DNA from: Incurvaria masculella
Taxonomy: Eukaryota; Arthropoda; Insecta; Lepidoptera; Incurvariidae
NCBI GenBank assembly: GCA_946894095.1
Contig: OX335651.1
Span: 4,052,501-4,116,500, forward strand
Length of the DNA: 64,000 nucleotides
Reading direction: 5' to 3'
The stretch's first letter is position 1. Each line of letters opens with the position of its first letter. Below are positions 1 through 17,965 of the stretch, piece after piece. The position numbers were made by a program, and so were the translations under genes. The notes under the pieces were generated by a model. The model had not been told where the DNA came from and ran no database searches. It saw nothing but the letters and a program-made list of their open reading frames with translations.

Positions 1-134
1 ACCTTGGGCAGTGTGTCTGCCAATTCCACACTGATTTACCAAACAAAATACCAACTCCACAATATTATTGTTATACAAAATGTATCGTCTAAAACTATCA
101 AAATGACTCAAGGAAGTTGACACGTAACTGACTT

Positions 135-263
135 ACGCCCGGTTCCACCACCTCCAGCTACAAAAATCCCAAAGTTATCTTTCAGTTACATCATACAAAT
201 ATTGCATGTAGCCGAAAGTTAACTATCGGATTTCAGGTAACTGGAGGTGGTGAAAACAGGGGT
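135..263. repeat. Foldback MITE
   Basis: An imperfect palindrome of about 60-bp arms: ACCACCTCCAGCTAC on the left and GTAACTGGAGGTGGT on the right, pairing inward through TTACATCATACAAATATTGC. No flanking duplication is obvious. Confidence 0.7.
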
Positions 264-566
264 TAGCGAATCATTTTGAGATGTTTGTCTCTCGAGGTAT
301 TTAAATTTTTTAGTAATAGCGGGGTGGATATATTTTTTCTTTGAGTTTTACTGCAAGGCCAAAACCTGCCAGGTTTTTAACGCCGCAATACATAAAAAAA
401 TGGACAAAGTAGCGATGATAATTGTCTGTTTCCCATGCAGTTAAATGTAACATGGAACATCACAATCTATTGATAGCTATGCATGACGTAAAAATCCGCT
501 CCAAAAACTTTTCTCCACAATATTCCACACGCTGGCGACATCACAAAAAAAAAAACGAAACCGTTG
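264..566. other. Unassigned, KH-gene flank
   Basis: AT-rich with a poly-A run at 545-554; no exon, repeat family or RNA recognised. Confidence 0.5.
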
Positions 567-652
567 GTAACATCTCCCGTTAGTTCTAGGCCCAAGCTGC
601 TTGTTTCTCCGTGGCGTGGCGGGGCCGGGAGGGGGGCGGAGTCGGGGTGGAC
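567..652 (-). other. Weak candidate proline-rich exon
   Basis: A strong acceptor (TTGTTCTCCCAG ending at 653) precedes a phase-0 open stretch beginning VHPDSAPLPAPPRHGETSS. It would fit the low-complexity linker of the KH protein. No good donor follows, so the right-hand limit is a guess. It may be chance in a GC-rich patch. Confidence 0.15.
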
Positions 653-1990
653 CTGGGAGAACAATCTCACATTCATTTCATACATTACAACCAAATAATT
701 TCGCCCCGCAGCGGAAGATTGGCAAACTCTCCGAACATTGGAACGCTTGGATCGACTAAGCGATTGAAACAATCTGCGAGACAGACTGGTTCAATCGAAT
801 GGGACAGCTCCGCACGGGGTAGGGAACCGGGGCCCGCGGAAATTCGGATATATGCGAGCGTTTGCCAATTTTCCGTGCGGCCTTCAGACAGTCAAGTTAG
901 AAACGCACTTTGTGAGTTCACGAATGGTGCTGCCCATTAGAAATTCAACGCACCTTCAACGAAACGAGACCGTCCATGATTCAATAGTAGCGAGTTGCAA
1001 TTCTCGTTTCTGTCAAGATATGCGAAAAGTTATTCTCAAATTTAAACAAACGAATCAAATAAGGATAGGCTTAGGCTAGGCAAGGCAAAAAAAGGATACG
1101 GGGTGCAATGGGTTCCAGAAGATATATCAAAATAGACATTTTGCGTTGATGTTAATTGGACGTGGGTTTCAACGCAAAATGCGCTAACCAGAATAAACAA
1201 ACAGATAAAGCCATCGTTGAAGACTATACCATGATCTACACAAAATACGGTTGCTAAACTCACAGAATATATGTAAAGGACCAGGGGTCTAAACTATACA
1301 AATTCTCAGCACATCGTAAATATTAATATTAATTACTGCTACAAAACTATATAAATATCCAGTTCCAAAATAACTGAGGATTAGATATGTATTATTCGTG
1401 CATATATAGTTACAGGGGATGTCGGTTCACGAGTATTACAGGGGAACTCATATTAGCGGTCTTGATACAAGAGCATGGATAAAATACAGTTCGGTAATGT
1501 CAATGTATTTATAAAAGTTAATTGCAACACTACAGGGTAAAACGGTAACCAAACCAAGGACAACTGGGGCAGCACCAATCACATTAGTCGCACACACACT
1601 CCCTCCAACCTCACAGACATGCGTACAATACGCATCAATGACATGTAAAATAAGTTAATAATAAAATTATTCTCATAACACATAATTGCAAGAAATTGTG
1701 TGCTGAAGAAACTAGAATGAATATAAAGTTGCACCAAATTTAAAATAAAATCTAATGATACAAGTACCCCCATTTTAGTTAATACTGCTTTTCACTAGTG
1801 AAAATCAAACCAAAATCTATTTATTGGAAATGGTCTAATCAACCACCAGATTGATACCAAAATAGGGTTTTCCGTGCAACATAGATTTGTAGATAATTTA
1901 CTCAACACACAGGAAATCGCGTATTTTAATACGACTAATTCTATGAGGTTGTTGGGGAGGTCTGTTTGTGCGCGCGACGCGTGGACTCAC
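653..1990. other. Unassigned, probable KH-gene intron
   Basis: A GC-rich patch to about 860 then AT-rich DNA. I searched the minus strand for a KH3 signature (GCIIGKGG-like) and saw none. Confidence 0.5.
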
Positions 1991-7879
<5,889 letters not shown>

Positions 7880-7916
7880 GCTGAAACGCGTCGGTTCCCG
7901 CTCTTCGGGAGTGGGG

Positions 7917-9179
7917 CTACGTGGGCGGACAGGGGCACTCCTCTCAATCTAATGGGGCTCGGGAGTCGGCACGCACTGCAGGCAGGGTAAGCTGGAAACA
8001 GGCGCACATCTCAGACGGACTCCGAGGGGTAGGGGTTCACTTTGCACCGGTGGTACCTCAAGTCGCACGGAACTTCGGAGGCTTTCGGGGCCGTGAAAGC
8101 GAGGAAAAGGAATGGACCAGTCATTCAGGCAGGTATACAGATAAAGCCGTTGGGAATTTGATACGGAGAATGTATTGGTTTGAGACTACCCAAATGTAAT
8201 ATTGGAGGGGTGCGGTGACCCCTGGTGCAAAGCGAATATACATGTCGGGCACACTAAGGAATGGGCGGGTAGAGTAAGGTAAAGCTGGTTATTTTATTTA
8301 CATTACAATTACAACTTTTTAGTACAATTTTTTTATTATCAGCAGATCTATAGTTTACCAAGTTCTTACCACAATGATTCCACTGCATCCAGTGATTCCA
8401 GTGGAGGGCAAAACGCAGACCTTTTTCTCGAATTAATAGGAAATGCTGATCATGGTTGTGAATAACTAAGTGTAATTTGACTAATTAGACTTAATTAGAG
8501 ACTTACACTACTGGATAGGTAAATTGAAAAAAATTCTAAATATTTTTTTATTAAAACATTTAGTCCAATCTTAAAAGAAAATGTTTTGCATTAAAAAAAC
8601 TAATCAATAAAAAATATCATAGTGAACAATGGCAGATGATTTTAACGCTGCCCTGGACATAAAGCTATCAACCACCTTACACAGTTTTACTTTGACAGCA
8701 CGCTTTCATTGGGCGCAGTGGAGTGAATGCATTTGATTACTAAAAACTCTAGCTGAAAAATAACTACCTTTCACCCACCTTCAAAATAACTTTCTGTATT
8801 TTGTATTATTGTGATTGTAACACAAGATATTTGTGAACAAGCGATTTGAGTTATATTGTTTAAAAATAAGTATTAGGCATACCGGTATGACTTAATGCAA
8901 ATAATCTTACACAGTGCCAATGCTTGCGTAATTTATCTATAATGTACTATGTAAACAAAGGTAACATTTTGACTAGCGATAGTAAAAAGGGTAACAGGAT
9001 TTTTTACTCATGCATTAATGTAGTTGCTACATGGGATGTGACTTATTTTTTTAGCACCAGTACCAAGGACAGATCACCGAGAAAATCCATGTGTATTGGA
9101 TGCTTTAGTCAGGCTTGCTCTAATAGCACTACATCTCGAAACTCACTCACTTCTTTGTATCGTTGATCGTTTTCAACGA
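7917..9179. other. Unassigned, upstream of the KH start exon
   Basis: GC-balanced to about 8270, then AT-rich. A plus ORF at 7921-8199 shows no domain. If the exon at 12071 is real this is intron. Confidence 0.4.
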
Positions 9180-9729
9180 TTAAGGTGGCCCAACCCGCTC
9201 ATCTCCCCATACAAAAGGGGAAAGAAGATCACGCCCATATTTCTTGTCAGAGATCCAAAATTTTGCTCAAAATAGCTTTGTTTGATCGAACTAGATGTCT
9301 GATGACCATTGGCATTGTAAAATTGTGTTTTGTTTCTAAGTTATAAGGTCCGAAAGTTCGAATTTTTTGCGCGTTTTATACGATAACTTTGGAGGTGGAT
9401 TACGCAATGATAAAGTAAGAACATCGTAAAAAGATTAGTCATCAGACATAGCTTATTTAATCAAGATTTATGACCTATTTGGTTTTTGTTAGATTTTTGA
9501 CTAAAGCGGTCGTGGTTTACTTTTAGCTATAAGTCGTTTTGAAATTAAAATTTTCGTAAATCTTACCAAATCATACATTATGCACATTGTCTTTTTTGTG
9601 GACATGTTGCATCTTCCTCATCACGGAGTTCGTCTTATTCTTTGAAACAGAGAAGGTCCCAGAGCGCAACAGCACGGTTTTGTACCGTGCCCGCGAATGA
9701 GTTAGGCCCGCCGGGTTGGGCCGCCTTAA
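9180..9729 (+). mobile_element. TTAA-flanked non-autonomous DNA element, copy A
   Basis: The ends are TTAAGGTGGCCCAACCCG and its near complement CGGGTTGGGCCGCCTTAA; TTAA at both edges is the target duplication used by piggyBac-type transposases. No coding capacity is visible. The interior matches 20575-21125 in inverse order over its whole length. Confidence 0.8.
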
Positions 9730-10684
9730 CCCTTTGCCTTCTGGGCTAATTTATCAGGAACTACCTTAAAATTCCGCAGGTGTGGAAGACGCGCGGCCGC
9801 GGGAGGCGAGTCCAAGAAAAAAAATCGCTGTGAATACTTTTTATATGAAAGTGCAAATAATTATCAGTGAATAATATAGTCAAATAAACACTCTTTCCAT
9901 GCCTTACTTATTTTATGTCGAAATCCTGTCCTAAATTGGATAAAAACAAGTGTAAAATAAAATTACGATTATGGTCCAGTTTTTCATACACAATTTTTTT
10001 TCCCAAGTATATTTCGTTATTATTTTTACATATCATGATAAACAAGAAAATTATCCATCCAAAAGTATGCCTAATTTGGTTGGATGGCATACGCATTTTC
10101 GAAAAAAAATCATTTTATTTCATAAATATTTTCATGATTTTGGACCCAGTTTTGAACTTCATTTATTTTTATTTTGATGAAAAGTTTCAAGGTAGGCACA
10201 TGAAAACCTCATATTACATTGATATTAGTTTATTTTATAAGATCATATTTTTTTTTAATGAAATTTTTGAGAAAATCATCATGAAATTTGAAAAAATAAC
10301 CAAAAAATGTAAATGACCACATCTCCTCTACGTAAACACTTTATGGTTTGGTTTATCACAATTTATATTTAGATTGAACACAATTTTCATGTTCACTAAA
10401 ATTTTATCACAATTTATAGGATAAATTACGATAAAAACACTAAAACAACCAAGCGAAAGTCTCGCCGGCGTGAGTAGTATATGTATAGATGTGTGGTGTG
10501 TTGCTTTGCGCGTGGCTAGTGCGGTGCCACACTAAGCGCGCATTTTATCGATATCTTCATGTGATTAACAATTGATATCATATAAAATGTGATGCTAATA
10601 ATAAGCTGTTGAATTCTTAATAAATAAATAAATAAAATAAAATAAATAAATACATTTTTTTTTTTTTTAAAACATACTGCATCG
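9730..10684. other. AT-rich unassigned stretch with TAAA runs
   Basis: It holds a 133-codon Lys/Phe/Ile-rich ORF (9915-10316) typical of AT-rich chance frames, and a TAAA/T-run microsatellite at 10617-10670. Confidence 0.5.
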
Positions 10685-11095
10685 TATGTGTTAAATATGT
10701 CTGAAATTTTCACACTGGATGATTTGCCGTGCATGTTACAAGAGGTGGCTAAGCAATAAAACAAGTGGTTGTACTAATATGCAACATGTGTGTATTATAT
10801 AAATATATCAAATAGTCACACTGCATCAAATGCCGTGCATGTTGCAAAAGGCACCTAAATATTAAAACAAGTTGTCACGCTAATGGGGAAATACGTCTGA
10901 TATTATCATACTAAATCATTTGTTGTTCATGCTTCAAGAGGCAGCTAAGCAATAAAACTAAATAAATAATAAAAATATTACATTTATTGCACGATAAAAA
11001 AAAATACAATAGGTATAACTTAATGCCTAAGTCATTATCTACTAGCCTACTTTGTTGTTTAGTTGTGCTAATGGGAGAAATCTATGTATGCAGGC
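10685..11095. repeat. Diverged tandem repeat, three to four units of about 75-105 bp
   Basis: GCCGTGCATGTTACAAGAGG, GCCGTGCATGTTGCAAAAGG and GTTGTTCATGCTTCAAGAGG mark three units, each followed by AATAAAAC. A fourth begins near 11055 (AGTTGTGCTAATGGGAGAAA). Confidence 0.6.
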
Positions 11096-11281
11096 AGCTA
11101 TTTTAATTGCGCACACCACTGAAAATTGAATAATAAAATTAGCACATTACCATTTAATTTTTTAAAAAAACTGCATTTTTTTATGTTTTAGAAAATCAAT
11201 ACAACGTTTAATGCCATTTTTGCATTAAATTAAAAAAGAGCAGTATGAATAGTTGTTTGATTTATAAGTAAGTAATTTTTA

Positions 11282-11381
11282 TCACTTGTCGTGCAGATTC
11301 TTCAATGCCTTCAATACCTCGCCATCTTGTGCAATCCTTAAGCGCTCTTCGATCCATCCCCGCCGCCAAATCGATGACATT
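11282..11381 (-). other. Weak candidate exon, unassigned
   Basis: Acceptor GTGTTTTTAG ends at 11382. Two frames are open after it. One reads EERLRIAQDGEVLKALKNL then HDK and a stop at 11284-11282; the other begins NVIDLAAGMDRRALKDC. Neither resembles a family I know. It could be an alternative exon of the KH gene or chance. Confidence 0.15.
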
Positions 11382-11505
11382 CTAAAAACACATGTCATAG
11401 AACATCAAAATAATGTTGTGTGGGTTCCGGTACGTAAAACTACTACAATTGGGGCCCACTATATTTGTTCCCTTTCATGTCGTAAGATCCGACTATGGGA
11501 TTCGT

Positions 11506-11879
11506 CGTTCGTGGTTTGGAATCCACCTAAAAACAGTAGGTCCCTTTCCTTTCGTACTAGGTTGTAGGGTTCATCTCGTCTAGCTAGTCTACTCAAAAGA
11601 TTTTCATTCGCCTGTGAATCAGTTACCGGTGACTCACCAGTGACACACAATCACATCTGTATATCTGCAGGTTGGTAACATCGTTTTGGTGAACGATGGC
11701 CAAAGTAGTAATTAAAATTTACCGGGTTTTCTATCAAATTCAATGTAACTGTGCAATAAAAGGGAGGTCCTGGCATGGCACTTAGTTCCCAATGCTAATA
11801 ATAGTAGTTGCTAGGCTAATATGATGTCGTATCAAACATTAGTGTGGTGTGGCCATCCATGCCCAGTCAAATAAAAAAA
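11506..11879 (+). mobile_element. SINE, old diverged copy with substituted centre
   Basis: GTTTGGAATCCACC and AGTAGGTCCC match the body start, and CATCCATGCCCAGTC with an A tail matches its end. The section at 11570-11665 replaces the usual sequence and contains ACCGGTGACTCACCAGTGAC, also seen in the fragment at 38149-38290. That points to a subfamily. Confidence 0.6.
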
Positions 11880-11896
11880 TATTCGATTTCAATAAT

Positions 11897-12015
11897 CTAT
11901 GGATTGGAACCCATGTAATACAGTAGGTCTCCTTCCTTCGGGAATGCGATGTGGTGGACTAATATCATGAAATTAGGTGTGGTATTAGCTATCCATATCC
12001 AGTTTAATAAAAAAT
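11897..12015 (+). mobile_element. SINE fragment, directly after another
   Basis: It keeps ACAGTAGGTCTCCTTCC, CTTCGGGAATGCGATGTGG and ATTAGCTATCCATATCCAG with most of the body missing. It follows 11506-11879 almost head to tail. Confidence 0.5.
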
Positions 12016-12070
12016 AATAATTGATTGATCAAACAACCCAAGAAAAAAAAAATGTTTATTCAATACATAC

Positions 12071-12136
12071 CTCACTGTCCTCAACCTTCTCCTCCAGTCC
12101 AGGCTCGGCCTTATCCTCTTGCGCCTGCGCCAACAT
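12071..12136 (-). CDS. Candidate upstream exon of the KH gene (5' UTR or alternative N-terminus)
   Basis: A 66-nt minus-strand segment lies between a good acceptor (TTGATCAG) and donor (GTATGT). One frame starts with ATG and reads MLAQAQEDKAEPGLEEKVED plus SE, acidic and protein-like, ending in phase 0. Joined to the exon starting at 7916, that frame hits a stop before KH1, so it would be an upstream ORF. Joined through the weak acceptor before AAAGCC (about 7866) it would stay in frame with KH1. A second frame, beginning at an ATG at 12602 ahead of donor 12595, also stays open but is arginine-rich. The splice signals are the main evidence. Confidence 0.4.
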
Positions 12137-13410
12137 CTGATCAACCCAGCAGGGGACATAATCCGCAGCATTCCAACAAACAAAAATAGTTATCGCAACT
12201 TTATCGATAACATTATCGAAACTTGGAATACACTAGTCGCACCTGATAAGAACGTTGCTCGTTGCTACCACCAGGCGGCGCAAGCTCATTCGCGCCTTTT
12301 TTATATGGAAATATTGATCAAAATTACAAGCTAGATTACGGTCTTGTTAGAGTTTTGAGAGGCCAAAACTGAATGGAATCATCAAGGAAAAGAGAAAACT
12401 TAGGTTTTGAGATGAGCAGAATGTCGCGAAAGTCCCGCTAAACGCGATAATTGATGTCGGCATTTTGCTCTCTAAGAACCGCCGGTCACTCCGAACTAAA
12501 TCTACAAAATGTTCAATAAATATCAAAATTCGGAGCAAAGCTATAGTTCTCATGGCTTCCTACATTGTGCATGATAAGAAATAACATCACTTACCGAGAC
12601 ATTTCGAAGGATATGCACTATATTTCATCACTTTATTCGAAATAAATCGCGCCAACTCTTAGCCGAACACAGTCACAGAAAGGCAAAAAAGAAAAAAATA
12701 TTGCCATAGATCAGAGAGGTGGAACTGTGGACGTTTGGTATCGTTGGAAAGGCAATTTATCCAGCTTTTTACTTTTGTCTCACTCATATGTATGCGAATA
12801 ATAAAATAACCACTAAAAAATAATTCCCGCGATGCTAGCGCGGCTGCGCGCGGCGAGCATAGACTCAGTCGATATCGACCGAACGGAAGCCAGGGCTTTG
12901 GCCGAACTCAGTCGATATCGACCGAACGGAAGCCAAGGGGTTAATTAGAAAATACCCATGAGTAGCTTTGTGTGTGGGAAACGAATGTGATCTAGTACGG
13001 GTATTTTTTAACGAATAGTTGAAAACGACCAATGAAACGACAAAGTGAGATACCGCTTTTGCTTGAAAATACATGGAAAATAGGTAGGTCACTAAATACA
13101 TACAAAATGAAATGTTTATAGGTTTCTCCGTGAAACTATTCCAATAGAAATACCTGTCCAGTTATGTGTGTAGTTGTGACTGTGTGAGTGTACCAACTAC
13201 CTTGCCGGTCACAGCACCGGCAAAGCGTCAGTGTAAGAATGTGTAACACGACGCCTTCTTGTACCGTTACTCGTGACAGTACCTACTTACGCACTCACTG
13301 CGGTGTATCTAAATGAGCATAACCTCACGTGTGCCTCGTGGCCTGAGGCATCCAAGCCATGCACAGGTCAAAATGCAAGGAGCAAACAAAAACAACTACC
13401 AGAGACCTAC
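12137..13410. other. Unassigned, includes donor-like site at 12595
   Basis: On the minus strand GAAATGTCTCG is followed by GTAAGT (12594-12589), a possible short leader exon. The duplicated TCGATATCGA unit also lies here. Confidence 0.35.
12863..12935. repeat. 30-bp direct repeat containing TCGATATCGA
   Basis: ACTCAGTCGATATCGACCGA and ACGGAAGCCA occur at 12863-12892 and again, unchanged, at 12906-12935. The central TCGATATCGA is palindromic. Confidence 0.85.
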
Positions 13411-13650
13411 CTCGTTGTATCACTAGCGGCGCGCACTGACATTACACTTACAACTACGTTATTATCACGAGAGCACCGCAAAGCACGGAGCGTGGGTATG
13501 CATCACAAATATCACGCGCCGCACAAATTACATTTACAAACTAAATAATACACGAGCAAAACGCGCCGCTCGCAGAACCCCGACCGGATGTAATGGAAAA
13601 TGCACGTTGCGCTTGCTGGCTGTCGCGCCGCGGTGGCGCTGTAGTCACAG
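13411..13650 (-). promoter_or_regulatory. Candidate promoter and first non-coding exon of the KH gene
   Basis: A CpG-rich block at 13410-13650 stands out from AT-rich surroundings. Read on the minus strand it ends in CAACGAG followed by donor GTAGGT (13410-13405). Position and orientation fit a 5' UTR exon splicing towards 12136 or 7916. No clear TATA or initiator is visible, so the transcription start is unknown. Confidence 0.3.
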
Positions 13651-14574
13651 TGCTGCCATAACTTAAAGCACAATTTTGGGACATATTTGTTATGTTCATA
13701 CTCTGGACCTTTTTCGACCGTATGCTACATTTTGAAGCAGGAAAGTTTTTTAATTTACGTGAAATGCGTTGGCGGGTAAGTCTAGATAAACTATTTGTAT
13801 TGTCGCCTCATGCACAAAAAGGACTAGATCATTTGTTTCTTAACTTGCTTACCGTATTTAAATTCGAACAAAACTAAGATAACATTCGTTAAAATATATA
13901 TTTTTTATCGATTCAATGATTAAGACATTACCGTTATCTCATTAATTTAAGTTTAACCAACGTCATCTTAATTCACCTATTTCAAAATACATAATGGCCC
14001 ATAGTAAATGGTACTGTATGTTATGCTATTATTTCGAAAGTGATTGACAATAAATATTCCTTTTCAGATTTTTTTATTAAAAAAAACAGCTTCTGAGTCC
14101 TTAGGAAACGGTGGAGACAGACAGAAGTGCTTGTCTGTAATTATTGTCTTTGGTGATAAAAGCAATTAAAAGTGTTATAAAACCGTTAAATGGTGGAAAT
14201 AAGGATTGTTAATTATGAGATGTTAACTCATGTCCAGTTATGCTATGTATGGTATTCTACATAAAAACTAGCATCCTCTTTATTTCTCTTATTTTTTCTA
14301 TTTTCTTTAATTTATACGTTTACCTTTTTTTTAAGTGAATTTAAATCTAAATTTAGCAACAATGGAAGAACTGGAAAATACTCACGTGCACTGAAATAAT
14401 ATATGTTAGTTCCAGTTTATTTAATTTCACCATTAGTTCTCATAGAACGAGCGCGAAAATATTTTACAAGCGTAGCCATTCATTCAACCATGTAAAAAAA
14501 TATGCTTACCTTTTTCACTAAATCGCAGATGACAGTTAGCCCTCGTAAGCGAGTCACTGGTGAATGTGAATTTC
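13651..14574. other. AT-rich unassigned stretch
   Basis: A piece at about 13925-13950 (ACATTACCGTTATCTCATTA) is the inverse of the unique end of the foldback insert at 19184-19362; nothing else recognised. Confidence 0.45.
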
Positions 14575-14700
14575 CAAGATATAGGGTCTCTTCCACCAAG
14601 TACTGATTAGCTTAATCCTCACATTAAAAGGCCTTTCTTCCCATCTCGCAATTGATAACAGTACAAGTTAATCAGCACTTTAATAAAATATGCCCGTTAA
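14575..14700 (+). repeat. Dispersed repeat shared with 44093-44260
   Basis: CCACCAAGTACTGATTAGCT at about 14595 is the complement of AGCTAATCAGTACTTGGTGG at about 44231. The following AGGCCTTT and TAATCAGCACTTTA blocks also have inverted partners there. Confidence 0.5.
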
Positions 14701-15839
14701 GTGTCGATTTGTGGATATAATAATATGTATTAGTGTATTGTGTCATATATATTAGTATATTCAATTATATGTATAAATATGTATATATTATGGTATATGT
14801 ATGTTTATGAAGTTATTTTTTTTTCTTTTCAAATTCTGGTGTGTCACCTACCTACAGATATTTCTATTGCTTTTCCTCATCACCCCAAGGGTTGACTGGA
14901 AGAAATCACTCTTGGTGATAAGTCCGCCTTTGTGCAGTATTGTTGTTTTGCTGTGTGTTTTCTTTGTAATTGTATTTTTGTTTATGCACAATAAAGAATT
15001 TATTCATTCAGCCATTCATTAATAAATCAGCATTTGGTGAAAACCTGGCAAACTCTCAATAAGTTTCGTTTCGTAGCATGAACATATATCTTCATCTCGT
15101 TACACAAAAAAGAAAATAATTCATAAGAATCTCCCACTCCAGAGGATTCGGAATGTTAAATTTTTTTAGGCATACTAAATCCGTGACTATTACTAATTTG
15201 ATGATTTAACATTTGTGTTTATATGAAAAAAAATATTATATACGGACCTAAACCTTTATATAAGTAGGTCATGATGTCGCGATGGCACCGAGCAGTCTCC
15301 GGTATCAGCCGTAACTCTCCGGGATAGCGGTTTGATCATATTTATGCATCTAGTTAATGAATGCATGTATTTAAAAGGATTTAACTGCAAAGTTATTTCG
15401 GCCGTGTCGGGCTTCCCAAGGAATTTTTTACCCGTATATATGACTCAAGTCCCACAACTGGCAACATTATAAAAGCGCGGAACGAATGCAGCGCCACGAC
15501 ATTTGCGGTGAACAAAGTGAATATGTTTACAGGATGGCGCGAAAAATTGAATGATTAATTAAAATGGCAATTTAATATTTCGCATGCTCCCCATAAGTAG
15601 CAAATGTAATTTGTTAGTCGTCATATATTTATGTAGGTAATTTAGAGATTATTTTTCAAAGATAATTTGAAAGCGGTAGATTATAATCGGCAGGATAGAT
15701 GTTCAAGGTTCATCGGTTTTCAAGAATATTAAAGGTAGAATAGTTTTATTATCCAAGCTCGAGCGAACGAAGCGTCTCCGTTTCAGATTGGCAAACATAT
15801 TTTCGTATGTCCGGCTGTCCGGCTGTTCTCTTCTACAGT
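14701..15839. other. AT-rich unassigned stretch
   Basis: It includes a TATGTATA-rich tract at 14700-14800 and an AATCAGCATTTGGTGAAAA block near 15027 resembling a terminus of the 14575/44093 repeat. Confidence 0.4.
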
Positions 15840-15950
15840 ACCACGTGCCACCTAAATTGGCGTTTACGCCAAAATGATGGACTAACGTTTTAAAATTTAT
15901 GGAGAAATTAAAGATCGCGCTCCAATTTAGGTGAGAACTCAGATTGACCA
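15840..15950. repeat. Fragment of the GGCGTTTACG MITE family
   Basis: CACCTAAATTGGCGTTTACG at the left and CCAATTTAGGTGAGAACTC at the right are complementary ends of a short foldback. It abuts the MITE at 15955. Confidence 0.5.
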
Positions 15951-15954
15951 CTCA

Positions 15955-16198
15955 GGGGGTCCATTCAGAGCAAGAGTGAGTTCGAGTTCGGGAGTGAGTT
16001 AACCTAAAAATAGCTGGGAAATATATTATTATTTAAATAACGGAACCGTTATTTATACTTCCAACGTATTTACGGGACAAACCAGATTTTTACCTAACTG
16101 TAATGATGTTCTAGAAGTGTGGATACAGTAACTATTTGAAAAAGTGAGTTGATATTTAGTGGCGAATTCGAACTCACTCTTACTCTGAATGGACCCCC
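15955..16198 (+). mobile_element. MITE with GGGGGTCCATTCAGAG ends, complete
   Basis: About 36-bp terminal inverted repeats (GGGGGTCCATTCAGAG, then AGAGTGAGTTCGA) with two or three mismatches flank a 170-bp AT-rich interior. It directly follows a fragment of another MITE (15840-15950). Confidence 0.8.
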
Positions 16199-16499
16199 AG
16201 GTCACATTTCTCAATCGATTCTCGTTTGTAAGCAAGTTCTATATAATTATTATATAGATTTTTTATTGTCTATTTAGTTTCTGAAAATATTAAAAAATCG
16301 CGGAACCATTTCGAAAAAAAATCACAAAACTTTTGTTTTGTGACAAGATCTACAGCGTTAGGTCTTTATTACAGTGACATGAATACAAAAACGATAATAG
16401 GATTCGGTGAACGTTTATTTAAGCTATGCGAAGACGGACTCGTAATCAAATTGTAGAATTACCTTAAATTCGCACTATATGTAATGTTCATCGCTATGG

Positions 16500-16570
16500 T
16501 CTACGATGGTCAGGCAAAGTGGTGGCAGGTTCGAGCCCCGCCAACAGCAAACTTTCGGTCTAGCTGGTGG
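16500..16570 (+). repeat. tRNA-derived sequence with B-box, possible SINE head
   Basis: GTGGTGGCAGGTTCGAGCCC and CGCCA form a plausible T-arm with a B-box. No acceptor stem, anticodon arm or 3' CCA partner is readable, so this is not a working tRNA gene. Confidence 0.35.
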
Positions 16571-17965
16571 CAATATTTGTGCATATTGATTTACGATTCT
16601 AGAATTCGTTGGTGACGCTTGGGGCTGCAATAGCGATGCCAGTTGCCTGTATATCTATACATCTACCTATACAATATAATCTATGGCAAAGACATACTCG
16701 CGAGGTCAACAGCTCAGAGAGCCACTAGTTTTAAATGTATCCCTCAGTTGATGTTTATTCTTGAAATATCTTAGCTTCCCCGAACCAAAATTTCACTAAA
16801 CTTAATTTTTATTCCGTGCCTTAGTAGCTCCCGAAGATGAGAAATGAGATAAATCGGAGACTAAAAAAATTTGAACTGAAAAACCTTTGGGGGGGGGGGG
16901 GGGGGTTTGCAAGGCGTAAACATCGAGTTTATAGCTCTGGGCATTACTTAATTAGGACTACAAAAACCTACCTAGCGAGTCTTTACTTTTTGTTTACCCT
17001 TTTTACGCGGAATACGAGCGCGTAGGTAGATCATTTTCAATTAATCAATTTATTTATTTTAGCTTAGCCTTGATAATTTACTGCCTACAATTAAAGTTCC
17101 AGCCAAGTTATGTGTTTTGACCATAGACCTAGCATGCGCGCGCAGCTATCCTATTTCTATGGTTTTGTCTTTTAAATTCACTATTTGTCACGGAAGTCAT
17201 GTTTGAAAAAAAAAAACTATTTATGAGAAAATATGGGAAATATGGAAAAATATGTTATGTAAACCCGTGAAGTTTCTTTGCGGGTTCTTCTTTACTGGGT
17301 TGATCGAATCCGCGGATCTTTGTGACGTAACTTGTTGTAGTTTGACTACCAAAAAGTTTAAATAAATGAAAATTAAATGAAAAATTTAAAATTTTCGAGA
17401 ATATAAAATAAAATTTATTGAAAAACGAGTTTGACGATATTCCAATTATTATTAACTCCTAAAATCCTATTATTTTTCGCAATGTATTCGCTACTAATGG
17501 TTTAGGCGATTTTTTTACCATTCTTCAAAATGGCTCCGCCATATAATTTCATATTATTATCGAATCTGCTCACACTACTTCACGAGAATCGGTTGGGAAA
17601 AGCGGCCTTTAGAGGAGGACAGCCGGACAGACACACGAAAGCATTTTTGTCCAAGCAGAAATGGAGACACCCACGCGCTTCGCTGGGAGGTCATGTTTAC
17701 ATATTCTGGTAGTAATCGGTAAAACTAGCGGCTGGTGAGAGGTTGTCGAAGGAAGGGAATCATATAAATTTACCACGTGTACCTACCCCTACGAGTAGTC
17801 AGAGCCGAAAGGGGGTATTTCTGTATACAAAACTGAATAAATTTTATTGTGCATTTGTTTTAAAAGAAAATATAACGCATAACCCCCATAAATTTTTGCA
17901 AAAATCATATTTTGGAAGGCAAAAAAAGTACTTAGGATGTTTAAAGCGAGATTTCTTAGGGATCT
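16571..17965. other. AT-rich unassigned stretch
   Basis: Contains the G17 run. No coding, RNA or repeat signal of its own beyond that. Confidence 0.5.
16889..16905. repeat. G homopolymer, 17 bases
   Basis: An uninterrupted G17 run, unusual in AT-rich DNA and prone to length error. Confidence 0.9.

Noticed and set aside
7921..8199. 92-codon plus ORF overlapping the KH start exon region
   Set aside because: No domain, and it partly mirrors the minus-strand 5' region of the KH gene.
9915..10316. 133-codon ORF as a gene
   Set aside because: Composition is Lys/Ile/Phe-rich as expected from AT-rich DNA; no domain or splice context.
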